Shown: positions 1 to 10,544 of the stretch, in pieces | How positions within the stretch are numbered: position 1 is the stretch's first letter | Layout: every line of letters starts with the position of its first letter | From: Parus major | Lineage: Eukaryota > Chordata > Aves > Passeriformes > Paridae | DNA: 64,000 nucleotides | Reading direction: 5' to 3' | NCBI RefSeq assembly: GCF_001522545.3 | Contig: NC_031769.1 | Coordinates: 1,947,825-2,011,824 of the forward strand | The notes under the pieces: generated by a model | What the model was told of the DNA's origin: nothing | What the model saw: only the letters and a program-made list of their open reading frames with translations | Database searches by the model: none | Translations under genes and position numbers: made by a program

Positions 1-240
1 TGGGTCAAGGGAAATGGGAACACTGGAAACAGAGGGAGGCTGAGGGAAGCTGGAGGCTGAGCCAGACTTATGGTTCTTTATCTGAGATGGGATCCTGTCT
101 TGCTAAGATCCAGAGGAATGTGAGCAAACTGAAGCTCACCTGCCTCTGAGGCTGCCAGAGCCAATGTTTGGTTTCCAACGTTCCCAGTATTTTCCCCTCG
201 AGCACTGTCAGGGTCCCAGCAGCTGTGACACCCCTGTGAT

Positions 241-269
241 CCTCCTCCTCCTCCTCTTCCTCCTCCTCC
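241..269. repeat. Polypyrimidine CCT/TCC microsatellite
   Basis: A short, slightly interrupted run of CCT triplets on the + strand. It is simple sequence and the open frames across it are not coding. Confidence 0.85.
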
Positions 270-420
270 CCTGTGATGGGAACAGCTCTTGTTCCCCTCC
301 AGCGCTTGGGCACTGTCTGTGGATGGATCTGTCAGCCAGCGTGTGCCAAGGAGTTCCCTGGTGCTGGGCCAATATTTAATAGTTCTGATTGGCAAATGAT
401 TTCCTGCTTGGTGATCACTC

Positions 421-445
421 AAAAAAAAAAAAAAAAAAAAAAAAA
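421..445 (+). repeat. Poly(A) tract, 25 A
   Basis: An uninterrupted run of 25 A. No SINE or LINE body directly precedes it that would make it a retroposon tail, so it is most simply a mononucleotide repeat. Confidence 0.9.
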
Positions 446-533
446 GGCTTTTAACATTTTTTTTCCTTTTCCCCACCTTCACTCCTTTCCCTGGGGAGAA
501 ATATGTCCTGTGAAAATGTGAACCTTTGTTTCT

Positions 534-800
534 TGGAATGGTTTAGGTTGGAAGAGACCTTTAAAGTTCATCAAGTCCATCTCCCCTGCAGCAAGCAGGG
601 ATCCCTTTCCAATGGATGAGGTTGTTCAAAGGCCCACCTAATTTCACCTTGGCTGCTTCCAGGGATGGGGCATCCACCACCTCTTTGGACAACCAGTGCT
701 TCACCACCCTCATCATAAAAAATTACTTTCTGATGTCTGGATCCACACCTTCTTAGTTTAAAATCATTATCCTTATTTTAGTTCAACAGCCCCCACTGAG
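534..800 (-). mobile_element. CR1 LINE 3'-end fragment
   Basis: On the + strand the block starts TGGAATGGTTTAGGTTGGAA, the reverse complement of the avian CR1 tail. It continues with the usual CR1 3' region: a segment about a limited number of weeks-old-looking, diverged matches such as CATCCACCACCTCTTTGGACAA. The element is therefore on the minus strand, 5'-truncated and non-coding. The far boundary is approximate. Confidence 0.85.
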
Positions 801-2684
801 AAGTTTCTCCCCAACTTTCTTCTAAGCCCCCAAAGAGCATTGTAAGGTGGGGGACATCATCCCCATGCCCTGAACTCTCAGTTTTTTGCTCTCAGGGATC
901 TGCTGGCCAGCAGGTTTAGCAGAGCCCAGCCTCACTGAAGGAGTGGAGTATCCTCTGCTGGAATCTGGGACAGCTGGGCTGCCCTGCTCCTCCTGCACGT
1001 GGATTTCAGAGCCAGCAGGAAATGCTGTCTGTGTCGGTGTGAGCCAGCAGTGATGCCTCCATGTGCTTTTGGAAATCCTGGGAGCTCTGACTCACCAGTC
1101 CCGTTGGATTTCACTCCTGCTGTTCAGAAAGGAGCTGTGCCTGCAAGGCTGTCAGAGCCTAAAGAAATTCCTTCTCCCAGGGGACACCAGCTACTCAACA
1201 ACCAAGCAGGCTCATTCGGTATTAATCTTTTCTGGGATTCTTCTTTTTCATCCAAAGCCATGCAGTGCCAGCTTTCACTCAAACCCTTCTGGTTTATCTT
1301 CATGGAAGTATTTCTGGTGACCCTTCCCTCAGGGAATGGTGCAGCTCTGCTCCCAGGGATGCAGGGAAGGTGTCTCCCTTGATGGATTCAAGGAGGAGAG
1401 CACAGTGTGCTGAGAGCTGCTGGGTGGTGAACTTTGTACTGCAGTCAAAACACAAATTCACCTCACCTCAGCCAAAGGCTGAGCTTCCAAAGCTCTTCAC
1501 AAATTCCTCACCACCTTTTTCCACAGGACAACACCTTCCAAAGCCCATGATGCCAAAGGTGCAGGGAGGACCACAAGAACCAGGGAAAACTGAGCTAGGA
1601 CAGGCCCTCCTGTAAAAGGCTGCTCCAAATACCACGAACACCAGGTTGTTCCCAGCTTTATTTCCAGTTTCTTAGTTCTTAGGGTTTATTTAATTTATTT
1701 CATTGTGTGTTTTCCCAGTTTAATTCAAAGTCAGTGTAGTGTCAACTGTTGTGCAAATCCCAACTGACAGCTGTGGGTTTATATCCCCTCAAGCCAAGGA
1801 GGGAATTGAAGACATTTCTCACACTCCCTCATGTTCTTAGGGAGTCTGTCCTACCAGAAGAATGTTGGAAAGCCTTTGCACCTTCCAGCCCTCCAAGGTC
1901 TCAAGTAGCTGGAGCTAAAGGTACCTTTCTGTAGACTTTTAGCTTTGAAAAACGAAGCTCAGAGAAGCCAGCACGACTCCTCCCCACAGTCCTGCTAAAC
2001 AGATAAACCATTTCCTCTATTTCACTCCATTTTTAGCAAAATGCTTCTCCCAAGGGCACTCCAGAAGTCTGTGGTGCCAGGAATTCAGGGCTCAGAAAAG
2101 CTGAAAAGTTGAAAAGCCACACCTTTCCAAATGTGGAACAGGGAGCAGGATCCTCTCCTCAAGAGCAGACATGGCTGGGAATTCTTTCCTTCATTGTCTG
2201 GGACAATTCTGTTATTTTCCATGTTGTTTATACATTATCCAGCCCCAAAAGGCACCAAGTCAGTGCCTCACTCCAAGGACTCTGTTTCAAAAAGGAAAGA
2301 TTTAGGGTGTCAGGAATGGGGACAGCAGGGCTTGGTGTTACAGCATAGATGTGGTAAAAAGGGATTCTCAGAGCAAAATAAACCATTAAATTCATCCTAC
2401 TGCATCACCATATTCCATCTTGCCACATGTCGTGGATGCCTACCTGACCTGGGGTTAATCATTTTGTCATTCAGGGAAAATAAGTCACTGTCTGGGCAGA
2501 AGAACACATGAGAGCAGTTTTCACATACTGGACAGCTGAGATATTTATGCAGTTATTCGTTTGCCTTCCTCATCCCACAATCTGAGAGCCCCCTGCTCGG
2601 CTCCAGTTCCTTCTGCCTACAATTCTGAAGCCATCACCGAATTTAGCATTGCAGACTCCTGGGGAGATAAGCAGGATTGTCCTC

Positions 2685-2785
2685 GGCTGTACAGATAAGG
2701 AAGCAGAAGCACAGAGTGACTAAAGGATTTGCCCAAAGTCACACAAAAAAAGCCCTGTCACAGCAGGAAAACAAATCTTAGGTCA
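2685..2785 (+). mobile_element. MIR-like ancient CORE-SINE fragment
   Basis: The segment reads ACAGATAAGG, then GCACAGAGTGACTAAAGGAT, then TTGCCCAAAGTCACAC. This follows the well-known order of the MIR 3' region (ACAGATGAGGAAACTGAGGC, CACAGAGAGGTTAAG, TTGCCCAAGGTCACAC) with scattered substitutions. Such elements predate the amniote split, so a copy in a bird intron is an old relic. Boundaries are approximate. Confidence 0.75.
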
Positions 2786-3299
2786 CATCATCCTCAGGCC
2801 TCTGGATTATCAAAATTAAACTACTCAGCCAAGTGTTTTTTTGCATCTCAAGGTGGGTTTGGTGCTGAGACAAGTGTTCAGAGAGGTTCTGCACAGGATG
2901 CTCGGGGACATTCAGTTTCTCAGATTTCAGTCTGGGCTTCTTAGGGAAACCCTTTCCAGAAGGGACCAGTGACTTGGAAACCTCTGCTTTAGGGGACACC
3001 CCTAAAGGCCCTCTGTATGTCTCAGCACCTTTTCACTGATATTCAATCCCTCCAGAATGGAGAGGGAACTGTGAAATAGCACCAGACATCCAAGTCTCTG
3101 GGCCCTGCAGGGAAATCCAGGAGCAGGCAGAAATTAAACGAATTAAAGGAATTAAAAGCCAGAGCTTTGGTGACCAAAAGAAAGCAGTTAAAATGCTCTG
3201 AAGTCAGCATCCCCGTGAGATATTGCTCCTCCTGCCAGGTGACTTCCCAGCAGCTCTCCCCAAGCCCTAAGGAGCTGCTGTCTCCTCTCTACCAGAACC

Positions 3300-3420
3300 A
3301 CCCAGAGAGGAATGAGGCGACCTGACAAATACACAGCATTTCCTGCTATCTTCGCTAAATCTCTTGCATTTTTATATGGCACCTTAATAACCCCTCATTT
3401 CCATTACAAGTGCATGCTTT
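3300..3420. promoter_or_regulatory. Candidate intronic conserved element (5' part)
   Basis: Unique AT-rich sequence, including CTTGCATTTTTATATGGCAC and TTAATAACCCCTCATTTCC, with no repeat signature and no coding potential. The texture resembles vertebrate conserved non-coding DNA, but this is judged by eye and untested. Confidence 0.25.
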
Positions 3421-3461
3421 CCTCCTGCTTATCTCCATCTCCATCCACTCCTTCTCCATTC

Positions 3462-3488
3462 CTGCAGCCCCGCCGCCGGCGGCTGCAG
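3462..3488. other. GC-rich inverted repeat (hairpin-capable)
   Basis: CTGCAGCC at 3462-3469 pairs with GGCTGCAG at 3481-3488. Between and overlapping them lies the perfect 12-bp palindrome GCCGCCGGCGGC. It is an isolated CpG-rich spot inside an otherwise CpG-poor intron. No function can be assigned. Confidence 0.8.
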
Positions 3489-3589
3489 CCCGGGCAGCCG
3501 GGCAGGGTCAGGGATGCCTGGTTGGGGCAGGACAGTGCCGGGGCTCTGGAGGTGGCAGGACGTGATTCACACCATGGCAAAGCTCCATC

Positions 3590-3985
3590 TGCGTCAATAT
3601 TGAACCCGGTGCCTTAAGTTAGGGCTAGGAGATGTTAAACCCGGTGCCCTAATTTCGTGGAGTCATTAAGAGATCGGCTGCGACTTTCTCAAGAGGCAAA
3701 CTCCTCACCTCAGTGCCCCGGGGGCAGATCTCAGCTCCTTTTCCCTGCCTGCCTGCATTCCCTAGGTAGTTACGATCAGATACAACGCGATTTGCTTCCT
3801 GTTGTGTGCTCTTAAGTGGTGGCTGCATTTCAAAAGCAGGGGAGTGATTATGTCCTATCCAGGCTGTAAAAGGCGCTGAGCTCTTTCTGGGAAGAGAAGA
3901 GCTCGCTGTAATTGCTGCTTCTTAAGGAAAATCCCATCAATACCCTCCTGGCTTTCAACAAGGGCTAAAAACTGTGGAGAGTTGA
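3590..3985. promoter_or_regulatory. Candidate intronic enhancer-like block
   Basis: About 400 bp of unique, non-repetitive sequence lying 3.6 kb before the penultimate exon. It carries a 15-bp direct repeat (AACCCGGTGCCYTAA at 3603-3617 and 3638-3652) and CTTAAGTGG, an NKX2-type core. There is no open frame of note. Regulatory identity is inference from texture and position. Confidence 0.3.
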
Positions 3986-4130
3986 GGTGATGGACCTGTG
4001 ATTTAGGGTTTGGTCTCTACAGCCAAAGCTGTCTGCCTGGAACTGCTTGTTCCGAGTCCTGGCAAACACAGGAATTCTCCAGGCTGTGCAGCCTGGAGCT
4101 CCCTGGGGTTTGGTGAGCTCTGCACCTGGA

Positions 4131-4625
4131 CAGAATCATTGGATCGAAGGATCCTTAAGGTTGGAAAAGACCAACAAGGTGACTGAGCCCAAACATGACC
4201 CCAGCACTGCCAGATCCACTGGTATCCCATGTTCCTAAGTGCCACATCCTTTTAAATCCCTCCAGGTGGTTCCAACACTGCCCTGGGCAGTGCCTGTGCC
4301 TGACAACCCCTTCAGTGAAGAAAATTTCCCTAATATCCACCCTAAGTATCCAAATTTCCCTAGCATCCAATCCTTGACAGAACCTGAGGCCGTTCCCTCT
4401 CCTCCTGTCCCTGTTCCCTGGGAGCAGAGCCCGATCCCCCTGGCTGTCCCCTCCTGCCAGGGAGTTGTGCAGAGCCAGAAATTTCCCCTGAGCCTCCTTT
4501 TCTCCAGGCTGAGCCCCTTTCCCAGCTCCTTCAGCCTCTCCTGGTGCTCCAGATCCTTCCCCAGCTCCGTTCCCTTCCCTGGACAGGCTCCAGCCCCTCA
4601 ATGTCTTCCTTGTGGTGAGGGGAAT
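4131..4625 (-). mobile_element. CR1 LINE 3' fragment, about 500 bp
   Basis: The + strand begins AGAATCATTGGATCGAAGGA and then AAGGTTGGAAAAGACC, the reverse complement of a CR1 tail. It continues through typical CR1 text (AATCCCTCCAGGTGGTTCCA, TTCTCCAGGCTGAGCCCCTT). The 201-codon open frame on the minus strand across it (4155-4760) reads through the CR1 3' region and is not a host gene. Confidence 0.9.
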
Positions 4626-4989
4626 GCACAGGGGAACACCTTTGTGCTGAGCCGATAGCTCCTGCTGAATCCAGCTGGGATCCACAAACCGTGGTGTCCC
4701 AAGCCACCGCCCCCTCTCACACCCCTTCTCACACTTCACAGGAGAAGTTTTCCTGCACAAACACCATGGCTGTGGACATTTCCTTTTCGGTCCAAGCTTG
4801 GCAAGACACAGGGGGTCTCCACAGGGTTTGCAAACATCAGTTCAGCACCTACAGCACCTTCCCAATAAGCCAAAGGCCTGGATCAGATCTCCCCTGAGCA
4901 GAGGAAAAGGTGATTCCCAAGAGATGAGAGCTGACCTAACCAAGGAACGTGCTTTAGTCGTAGTCAGAGGAAAGCACATCATCCTTGTC

Positions 4990-5425
4990 TCTGAATTGGA
5001 GATCCCTGGATTTGATGGATGGAACACCTGCTGGGTCAGGAATTACCTGTATGGTGGCACTCCAGGAGATGCAGTGCTGTTCCTTGGGGGTGGTGCTGGG
5101 ACTGGCACTGCTTGCTGGGGACGTGGACAGCGGGATCCAGGGATGCAGCGGGATCCAGGGATGCAGTGGGATCCAGTGCTGATGACACCAGGCTGAGTGG
5201 TGCAGTCACACACTGGAGGGAAGGGATGCACCCAGAGGGAGCTGGGCAGATGAGGGTCTGTGCAAACCTCATGAAGCTCAACAAGGCCAAGTGCAAGGTC
5301 CTGCACAAGGGTCAGGCCAATCCCAATCCCAGACACAGGCTGGGTGGAGATTGGGGTGAAAGCAAAACTGGGAATGTCGGAACTACCTGATCTTTAAGTT
5401 CCAATCCAACCATTCTATGATTTTA
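4990..5425 (+). mobile_element. CR1 LINE fragment with ORF2 remnant and 3' end
   Basis: Translation gives decayed CR1 ORF2 reverse-transcriptase text: a DGW...WVRNYL patch near 5010-5055, then DDTRLSGAVTHWREG and LMKLNKAKCKVLHKGQ near 5180-5315. It ends in the diagnostic tail TTCCAATCCAACCATTCTAT. A short 18-bp tandem repeat interrupts it. The element is 5'-truncated, has internal deletions and cannot be active. Confidence 0.92.
5131..5176 (+). repeat. 18-bp tandem repeat, about 2.6 copies
   Basis: CGGGATCCAGGGATGCAG occurs twice in a row (5131-5148, 5149-5166), followed by a partial third copy with one change. It lies inside the CR1 ORF2 remnant and looks like a local slippage or duplication event after insertion. 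Confidence 0.9.
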
Positions 5426-7545
5426 TGGAAAGGTTTCAAGATCAGCTGGGCCATGTTGGGAGGATGTGGAAGATGTGTCACCCTTTCTCTGGCCAGACAC
5501 TGCACCTTCCACCTCCCTACCAGATTTTAATGGTATTCACCCCACCACCTCATCTCACTGGCATTTGTGAGAAGCCTTTTATTTTTCAGAGACTCCAGGG
5601 CTGGTCAAAAATGTCCTTGGAGACCTCATATGAAGCTGTCTAGCCCCAGAATTTGGTTTCTGGATCCCACCTGGACTTAGGCCAGATGCAAAGTCCCCAG
5701 TCCTGTTTGAACAGGACTTTCCTGTTCATGCTCAAAGCTGAGCTTTCACAGTCAAGAACTGCATGGTCATCATTTGCAGGATGCTGGGATCCTCCAGGCT
5801 GGACAGATGCTGAACAAGGGTTTTTCAAAATCACACTGGGGACCTGAGGGTTCCTGTGTTTTCCTTTTTCTGTTGGTTTTTTTTTTCTGGTTGTAGCCCT
5901 CGGTGACTTAATAACCTCCTCATGTGCCCTGACAAACATGTTCCAGGACATTGCTCATCCCTTCAGCTTGTAAGTTCATGCACATTATGGGATTTGCATA
6001 CTGTTGTATTTGGTAGCCTTCCCAAAGCAAAGCTTGAGTTCTTGCTTAAGCCTTCAATCCAGCCAGGACTGCTCCACAGTTGTGATTGCTCCCCAAAAAC
6101 ACATTGACTTTTTGGCTTGCTGCATTAAACTCTCTCCACATTAGTAAAGCCTGGAAGCATCTGGAAGATTAAGCCAAAATGCCCAGGGAAAGCTCAGATC
6201 AGCAAAATATGGTGCAGGGAAGGTTTGAGTGGTTTTTGAGTAGTCAGCTGATACAAAGCTCAGTACAAGCTTTGGTGAAGTTGCATCAACTGGAAATGTG
6301 ACCTTGTGCCTTTATGGATTCATTAATATTTACATATCCCAGTGGAATAATCTGAAAAGTGTCAGGAGCAACACAATTTCTAGTATAACTGGTCTATAAG
6401 CATGAGGTGAGTGGGGAATAATACAGGAGGTTACGGGGGGCCAGTTATCAGAACTATTAAAATTACCTCAAGGGTTTGAGAACAGTCCTGTTCATGGTAA
6501 AAATCCCATTTTACTGCAGCCAAAAAGCAGTGGTGTTTTCTGAGGTGTGGTGTTGAACTGCACTGTCATTTCTCATGAGTGAAGAAACCAAAACTGCAAG
6601 GAGGAAGTGAAATAAAAACCTGATATCTTGATGTATTCCCCACTTGCAAAGCAGTTTGGAAAGTTTGGTTTAGGTGTTGGCACAGTGTGGAAAAAGCAGT
6701 GGCATCCAGGAAAGCCTCCCCTGCTCCCCTTCCCTGCCCAGCTCTCCCTGGGATGGAAGTTCTCCACAAAAACTCCGCAGTCCTTAACCATGACATCTCC
6801 TGGCTGCTCCCACCCACCAGCCTGAGGCAATGGGCACAGAAGGAAAGTTCATTTCCAGTCCCCTTGGCAGGGACCTTAATTAGGGAAGTGAGGAAAACCT
6901 GGGGCAGGTTCAAGGTGCACCCTGAGCACTGTCACCGAGTGAGAGGCACAGCCTCGGAGAAAAGGGGATGGAGGCTGGGGACAATTTTGGTTTACATCCT
7001 GAGGATTGAGGACATGACCATCCTGGCATTTTCCTGCCTTACAGCCAGCAACACCTCTCCCTGTCAAGGAAGAGCAGTTTTACCTGGTGCTGGTCCCACC
7101 ACTGAGACGGTTGTTAAGTGTAAACCTGCGTTTTCCATTTTTTGGGAACACACCCAAATTCTGTGTGTCTGAAGCGAAGCCCATGGCTCAGGGCCTGGCT
7201 GTGGGGTGCACTGACTGCACAGTACCAGACAGAATATTCCAGGTGCCCCCTGAAACTCAGGTGTGCACAGCTTTCTGTGGTGCCATGGCCCTATCCAAAG
7301 ACCTGAGGATGACCCCAGTCAGAACTTTTTTGGCTGACCTCAGTGGCCTTGAATCAAGCCTGGTCCTGTCTGCACAGGAGCTCATTTCCTAGCAAGAGAA
7401 AACATCTTTGGAGTAAGTCCAAGCCAGACCACAGGGAAGAGGAGAATTTCCTGGCCTTCTGCCATGCCCTCCAGAGAAGACATTCACAGGACAGATCAAA
7501 TCCATCCCTCACTGGCCCTAACTCACCGACTTCTCTCTTTCACAG

Positions 7546-7811
7546 CCACCAGGGAGTCAGCCTTTGTCCACGCCATCGCCTCTGCCGGGGTGGCTTTCGC
7601 CGTGACCCGATCCTGCGCCGAGGGCTTGGCCAACAAGTGCGGGTGTGACACGCGCCACAAGGGCTCTCCTGGGGAGGGCTGGAAGTGGGGGGGCTGCAGC
7701 GAGGACGTGGAGTTCGGGACCACGGTGTCCCGGGAGTTCGCGGATGCCCGGGAGAACAGGCCCGACGCTCGCTCGGCCATGAACAGGCACAACAACGAAG
7801 CTGGAAGGACC
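7546..7811 (+). CDS. WNT3A: WNT3A penultimate coding exon (exon 3 of 4 by human layout)
   Basis: This 266-bp exon is flanked by CACAG at 7541-7545 and GTAAGG from 7812. It starts in phase 1 (two bases complete an Ala codon) and then encodes 88 residues from TRESAFVHAIAS to HNNEAGRT. This is the helical N-terminal domain of a Wnt ligand, with the conserved GWKWGGCSED motif. If the last exon ends at residue 352, the four cysteines here fall on 128, 136, 138 and 155, exactly the human WNT3A disulphide positions. The segments RHKGSPG and AMNRHNNEAGR match WNT3A better than WNT3. The protein is a secreted lipid-modified morphogen that signals through Frizzled and LRP5/6 to beta-catenin. No frameshift or stop is present. 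Confidence 0.96.
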
Positions 7812-10544
7812 GTAAGGACATTTAAGTTTCACCTTTCCTGTTGTTCTTTTCTTACCTGACATAATGAATGGTGGGAGGGAATTAAGTGGACTCAAAATAC
7901 CTAAATCTGGGCAAATTTACGTCACAAAATGCTAATACCCATCCTGTACAGTTCTATATAGACGTACCTGATCTGTGAAAGCACCACATAAATTCACCCG
8001 CACAGATCCAAATGCCTGCCTTGGAGTCAGCTGTCCAGATCTCTTTTATAGAGGATGGATCAAAGCAGGTTTAAGATGGGATTTCATCCCATCTTATGAG
8101 GATATCTAACCCCAGAAGCTGGGGGTGCCCCATTCCTGGAAGTATCCAAGGCCAGGTTGGACAGGGCTTGGAACAACCTGGTCTAGCGGAAGGTGTCCCT
8201 GCCCATTCCAGGGTGGTTGGAACGGAACAATTTTTAAGGTTTCTTCCAACCCAAATCATTCTGCGATTCCATAATTACAGTTATTAACTCAGTTAATAAT
8301 GTGCTAATTGTGTCTGTTCCCTTCCACTGACTGTGGAGCACCTGAAGTTTGAGTGCCATTGTCCATTCCCCTTCTCTGCAGCCTTGAGGGAGGAGAAGAG
8401 CAGGAGAGTTTTTCCCACAGCCCATCTTCTCAACCCTGTTCTGTTTCCCAGGAAATATTTGAACAAAATTAGAGGCAGTATGACTCTGGTACCTCCTGAT
8501 TAAACTTGGATCATGCCCTGAAGCTGTTTTTACTTCAAACAATCCTGGAACAAAATGTGTTGGGGAAAAGAAAGCACAAAATTGCCTGATACACAATGAA
8601 TCTTTTCCCTAGATGGAATAATCCCAAAAGGGGGGATATTGCTTTTTTATATACATATATCTCAAGAATAGCCCATAAATGCCAGAAGAATGAAATTTGT
8701 GGGAAACCATTTGTAGAACTGAACCACAAAGCCCTTTTTAACAGAGATTATGCCACATCTTCTCTGAGATAACAGAGAACAAGTTAATGTGGTCTTGTCC
8801 CCTCAGCAGAAGGTCTTGCACATACCCAGGAGAACATTTTTGCAGTGAGCTGCAGCAAACACCACAGTTACTGCTGGAACACCTGTCCTCAGGCAGGCTG
8901 GGCTTGCTTGAGAGCTCCTGAAGTGGATACTGTGAATTCCCAGTGGTGTTATCCCATCTCACACCACAGCAGAGCTGTTGGAATATAACTTTCGAAAGGG
9001 AAATACCACCAGAAACCAAAATTGTCTGCAATGGAGACGACCACAAGCAATAATGTGGTTTCCTGCAGCTCTGGCCTAAATTATCCCAGGTAACCCCAGG
9101 GATGGGGCAGTGCTGGTGGCAGTTACTGGGATACGTGGTAGGGAAAAGAGGGCTGGGGAGAAGCTGTGTGGAGTGAAAAGGAGGGATTTCCTTTAAAGTG
9201 AGAATCCATGGAAAAAAACAGGCAAACATCCATGTGATCCCTGCAGAGGTCTTTTTACTCTAGGTCTTGTTCCTTGGCAATGAGTTCTTCTAGGACATTT
9301 AACAGCTGTCAGAGATTAAAGAGCAGATGTCACACCATTTTCACTCCTGAAATCCCACTGCTTCAGAAAGAACTGGTGTTTTCCATTCTCACCATGCCAG
9401 CACCCATGGGACAGCTCTTCCAGGCCTCCACACTCGAGTGTTTCCACCCAAACCTGAGCCATGGGTGATGTTTCATATTAGTTCCCATAGGAACTCCAAG
9501 CCTACCGCTCTGCCAGGAGTTTTGATTAAGTTCAGCGTGATTATTCGAACCAAACCTTCTGTGGTTCTCTCTCATGGCTAATTACAACCTGCTCTGCGGT
9601 GGGTGATACTCCGTAAATAACACAGGGAAGCACCTGGTGAGCACCAAGGTGCTGATTCATGGCAAATCTTTTGGACTCAGGCTGGCACTCGCCTGTTCAC
9701 GTACCCAGAAATCTGCTGATCACTCCGAAAATGCAGATTATCAAGCTGTTGCATAAGGTTGTCTCCCACCTCAGAGTACTGGAGGGCAACACCTCTATTT
9801 ATTTAAACTCATTTTATAAGAGGTAAAAACAAGCAGCAAACTTCTGGGATCAATAATCACCCTCCCATTTATCCCAGGAAAGTGTTTTGTGTCGAAGCCT
9901 AAGCCTTTCAAATCAAAAGTTGGGATTTTATTTTTTTTTTTCCTTTGAAATTATTTTAGAAAAACCATAACCATGGCTTTAAAATAAAAATAAATTCCTT
10001 TTCAGTTTCTGAAAGTAGCCACACCAAGGCTTGAACCTTGTTCACTTAAGTAAACATAAAACGTATGTAAAGGGTGGAGTTCTGTTCTAGATAGTTTGGA
10101 CATTTCATATTTCTTTTATTTCCAACAGAAAAGCTGCATTTTTCATTTATGAAGGCATCGCTTGAGTAGTCTTGTGTATTCTTTGCTTCTCAGCCCAGAT
10201 ATGTTTGAATTCTTTTCCTGGGTGACAACACTGCAGCATTCCCACATGAACATTGATAAGACAGTAGTTAATAAGCTCAGAAATCTCCTTGGTGAAAGTT
10301 TTTGGTAAATCCTTAAATTTGAGTTGGGAATCAGAACTGGTCACTTCATAAAGTACAGAACTTTTATAGCTTAGACCCAGCTGTGAGCAGAGGGATAAGG
10401 GGATTCTTGTTAACAAGAGTATAAATATATCTATTAAAACATCCATAATTCCTTGGAAAATGAAGGCTAAGTAGCAGAATGTCACAAGTGGCTTAAATAC
10501 AAGTTAACGTGTTCCTTCTCCCTTGCCTTCCCTCTCTTTTGCAG
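7812..10544 (+). other. WNT3A: WNT3A last intron
   Basis: A 2.7-kb phase-0 intron with donor GTAAGG and acceptor TTTTGCAG, the latter preceded by a long pyrimidine tract from about 10511. It contains one CR1 3' end near 8.1-8.28 kb. The remainder is unique sequence, with an AT-rich stretch at 9.9-10.1 kb and no recognisable exon. Confidence 0.93.
8110..8276 (+). mobile_element. CR1 LINE 3'-end fragment
   Basis: A + strand CR1 end: GGCCAGGTTGGACAGGGCTT, AACCTGGTCTAGCGGAAGGT and TTCTTCCAACCCAAATCATT, then ATTCCATAATT. Only the terminal part of the element is left. Confidence 0.92.

Larger units (their letters stand above)
1..7545 (+). other. WNT3A: WNT3A intron, 3' part (upstream end outside window)
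   Basis: This non-coding sequence leads to a splice acceptor with a pyrimidine tract and CACAG ending at 7545. No exon of the N-terminal half of a Wnt protein is seen here in any frame, so exons 1 and 2 must lie upstream. The stretch holds a 25-A tract, three CR1 fragments, a MIR-like SINE, a GC-rich palindrome and a repeat-free block near 3.3-4.0 kb. The remaining parts (about 900-2540, 5430-7540) show nothing recognisable beyond unique intronic sequence. Confidence 0.85.

Noticed and set aside
4155..4760. 201-codon minus-strand open frame
   Set aside because: It runs through the 3' region of a CR1 element and does not match a CR1 or host protein.
1..7545. WNT3A exons 1 or 2 within the window
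   Set aside because: No frame encodes the N-terminal Wnt text (for example a CRNY or QECQ-type segment), so these exons are taken to be upstream.
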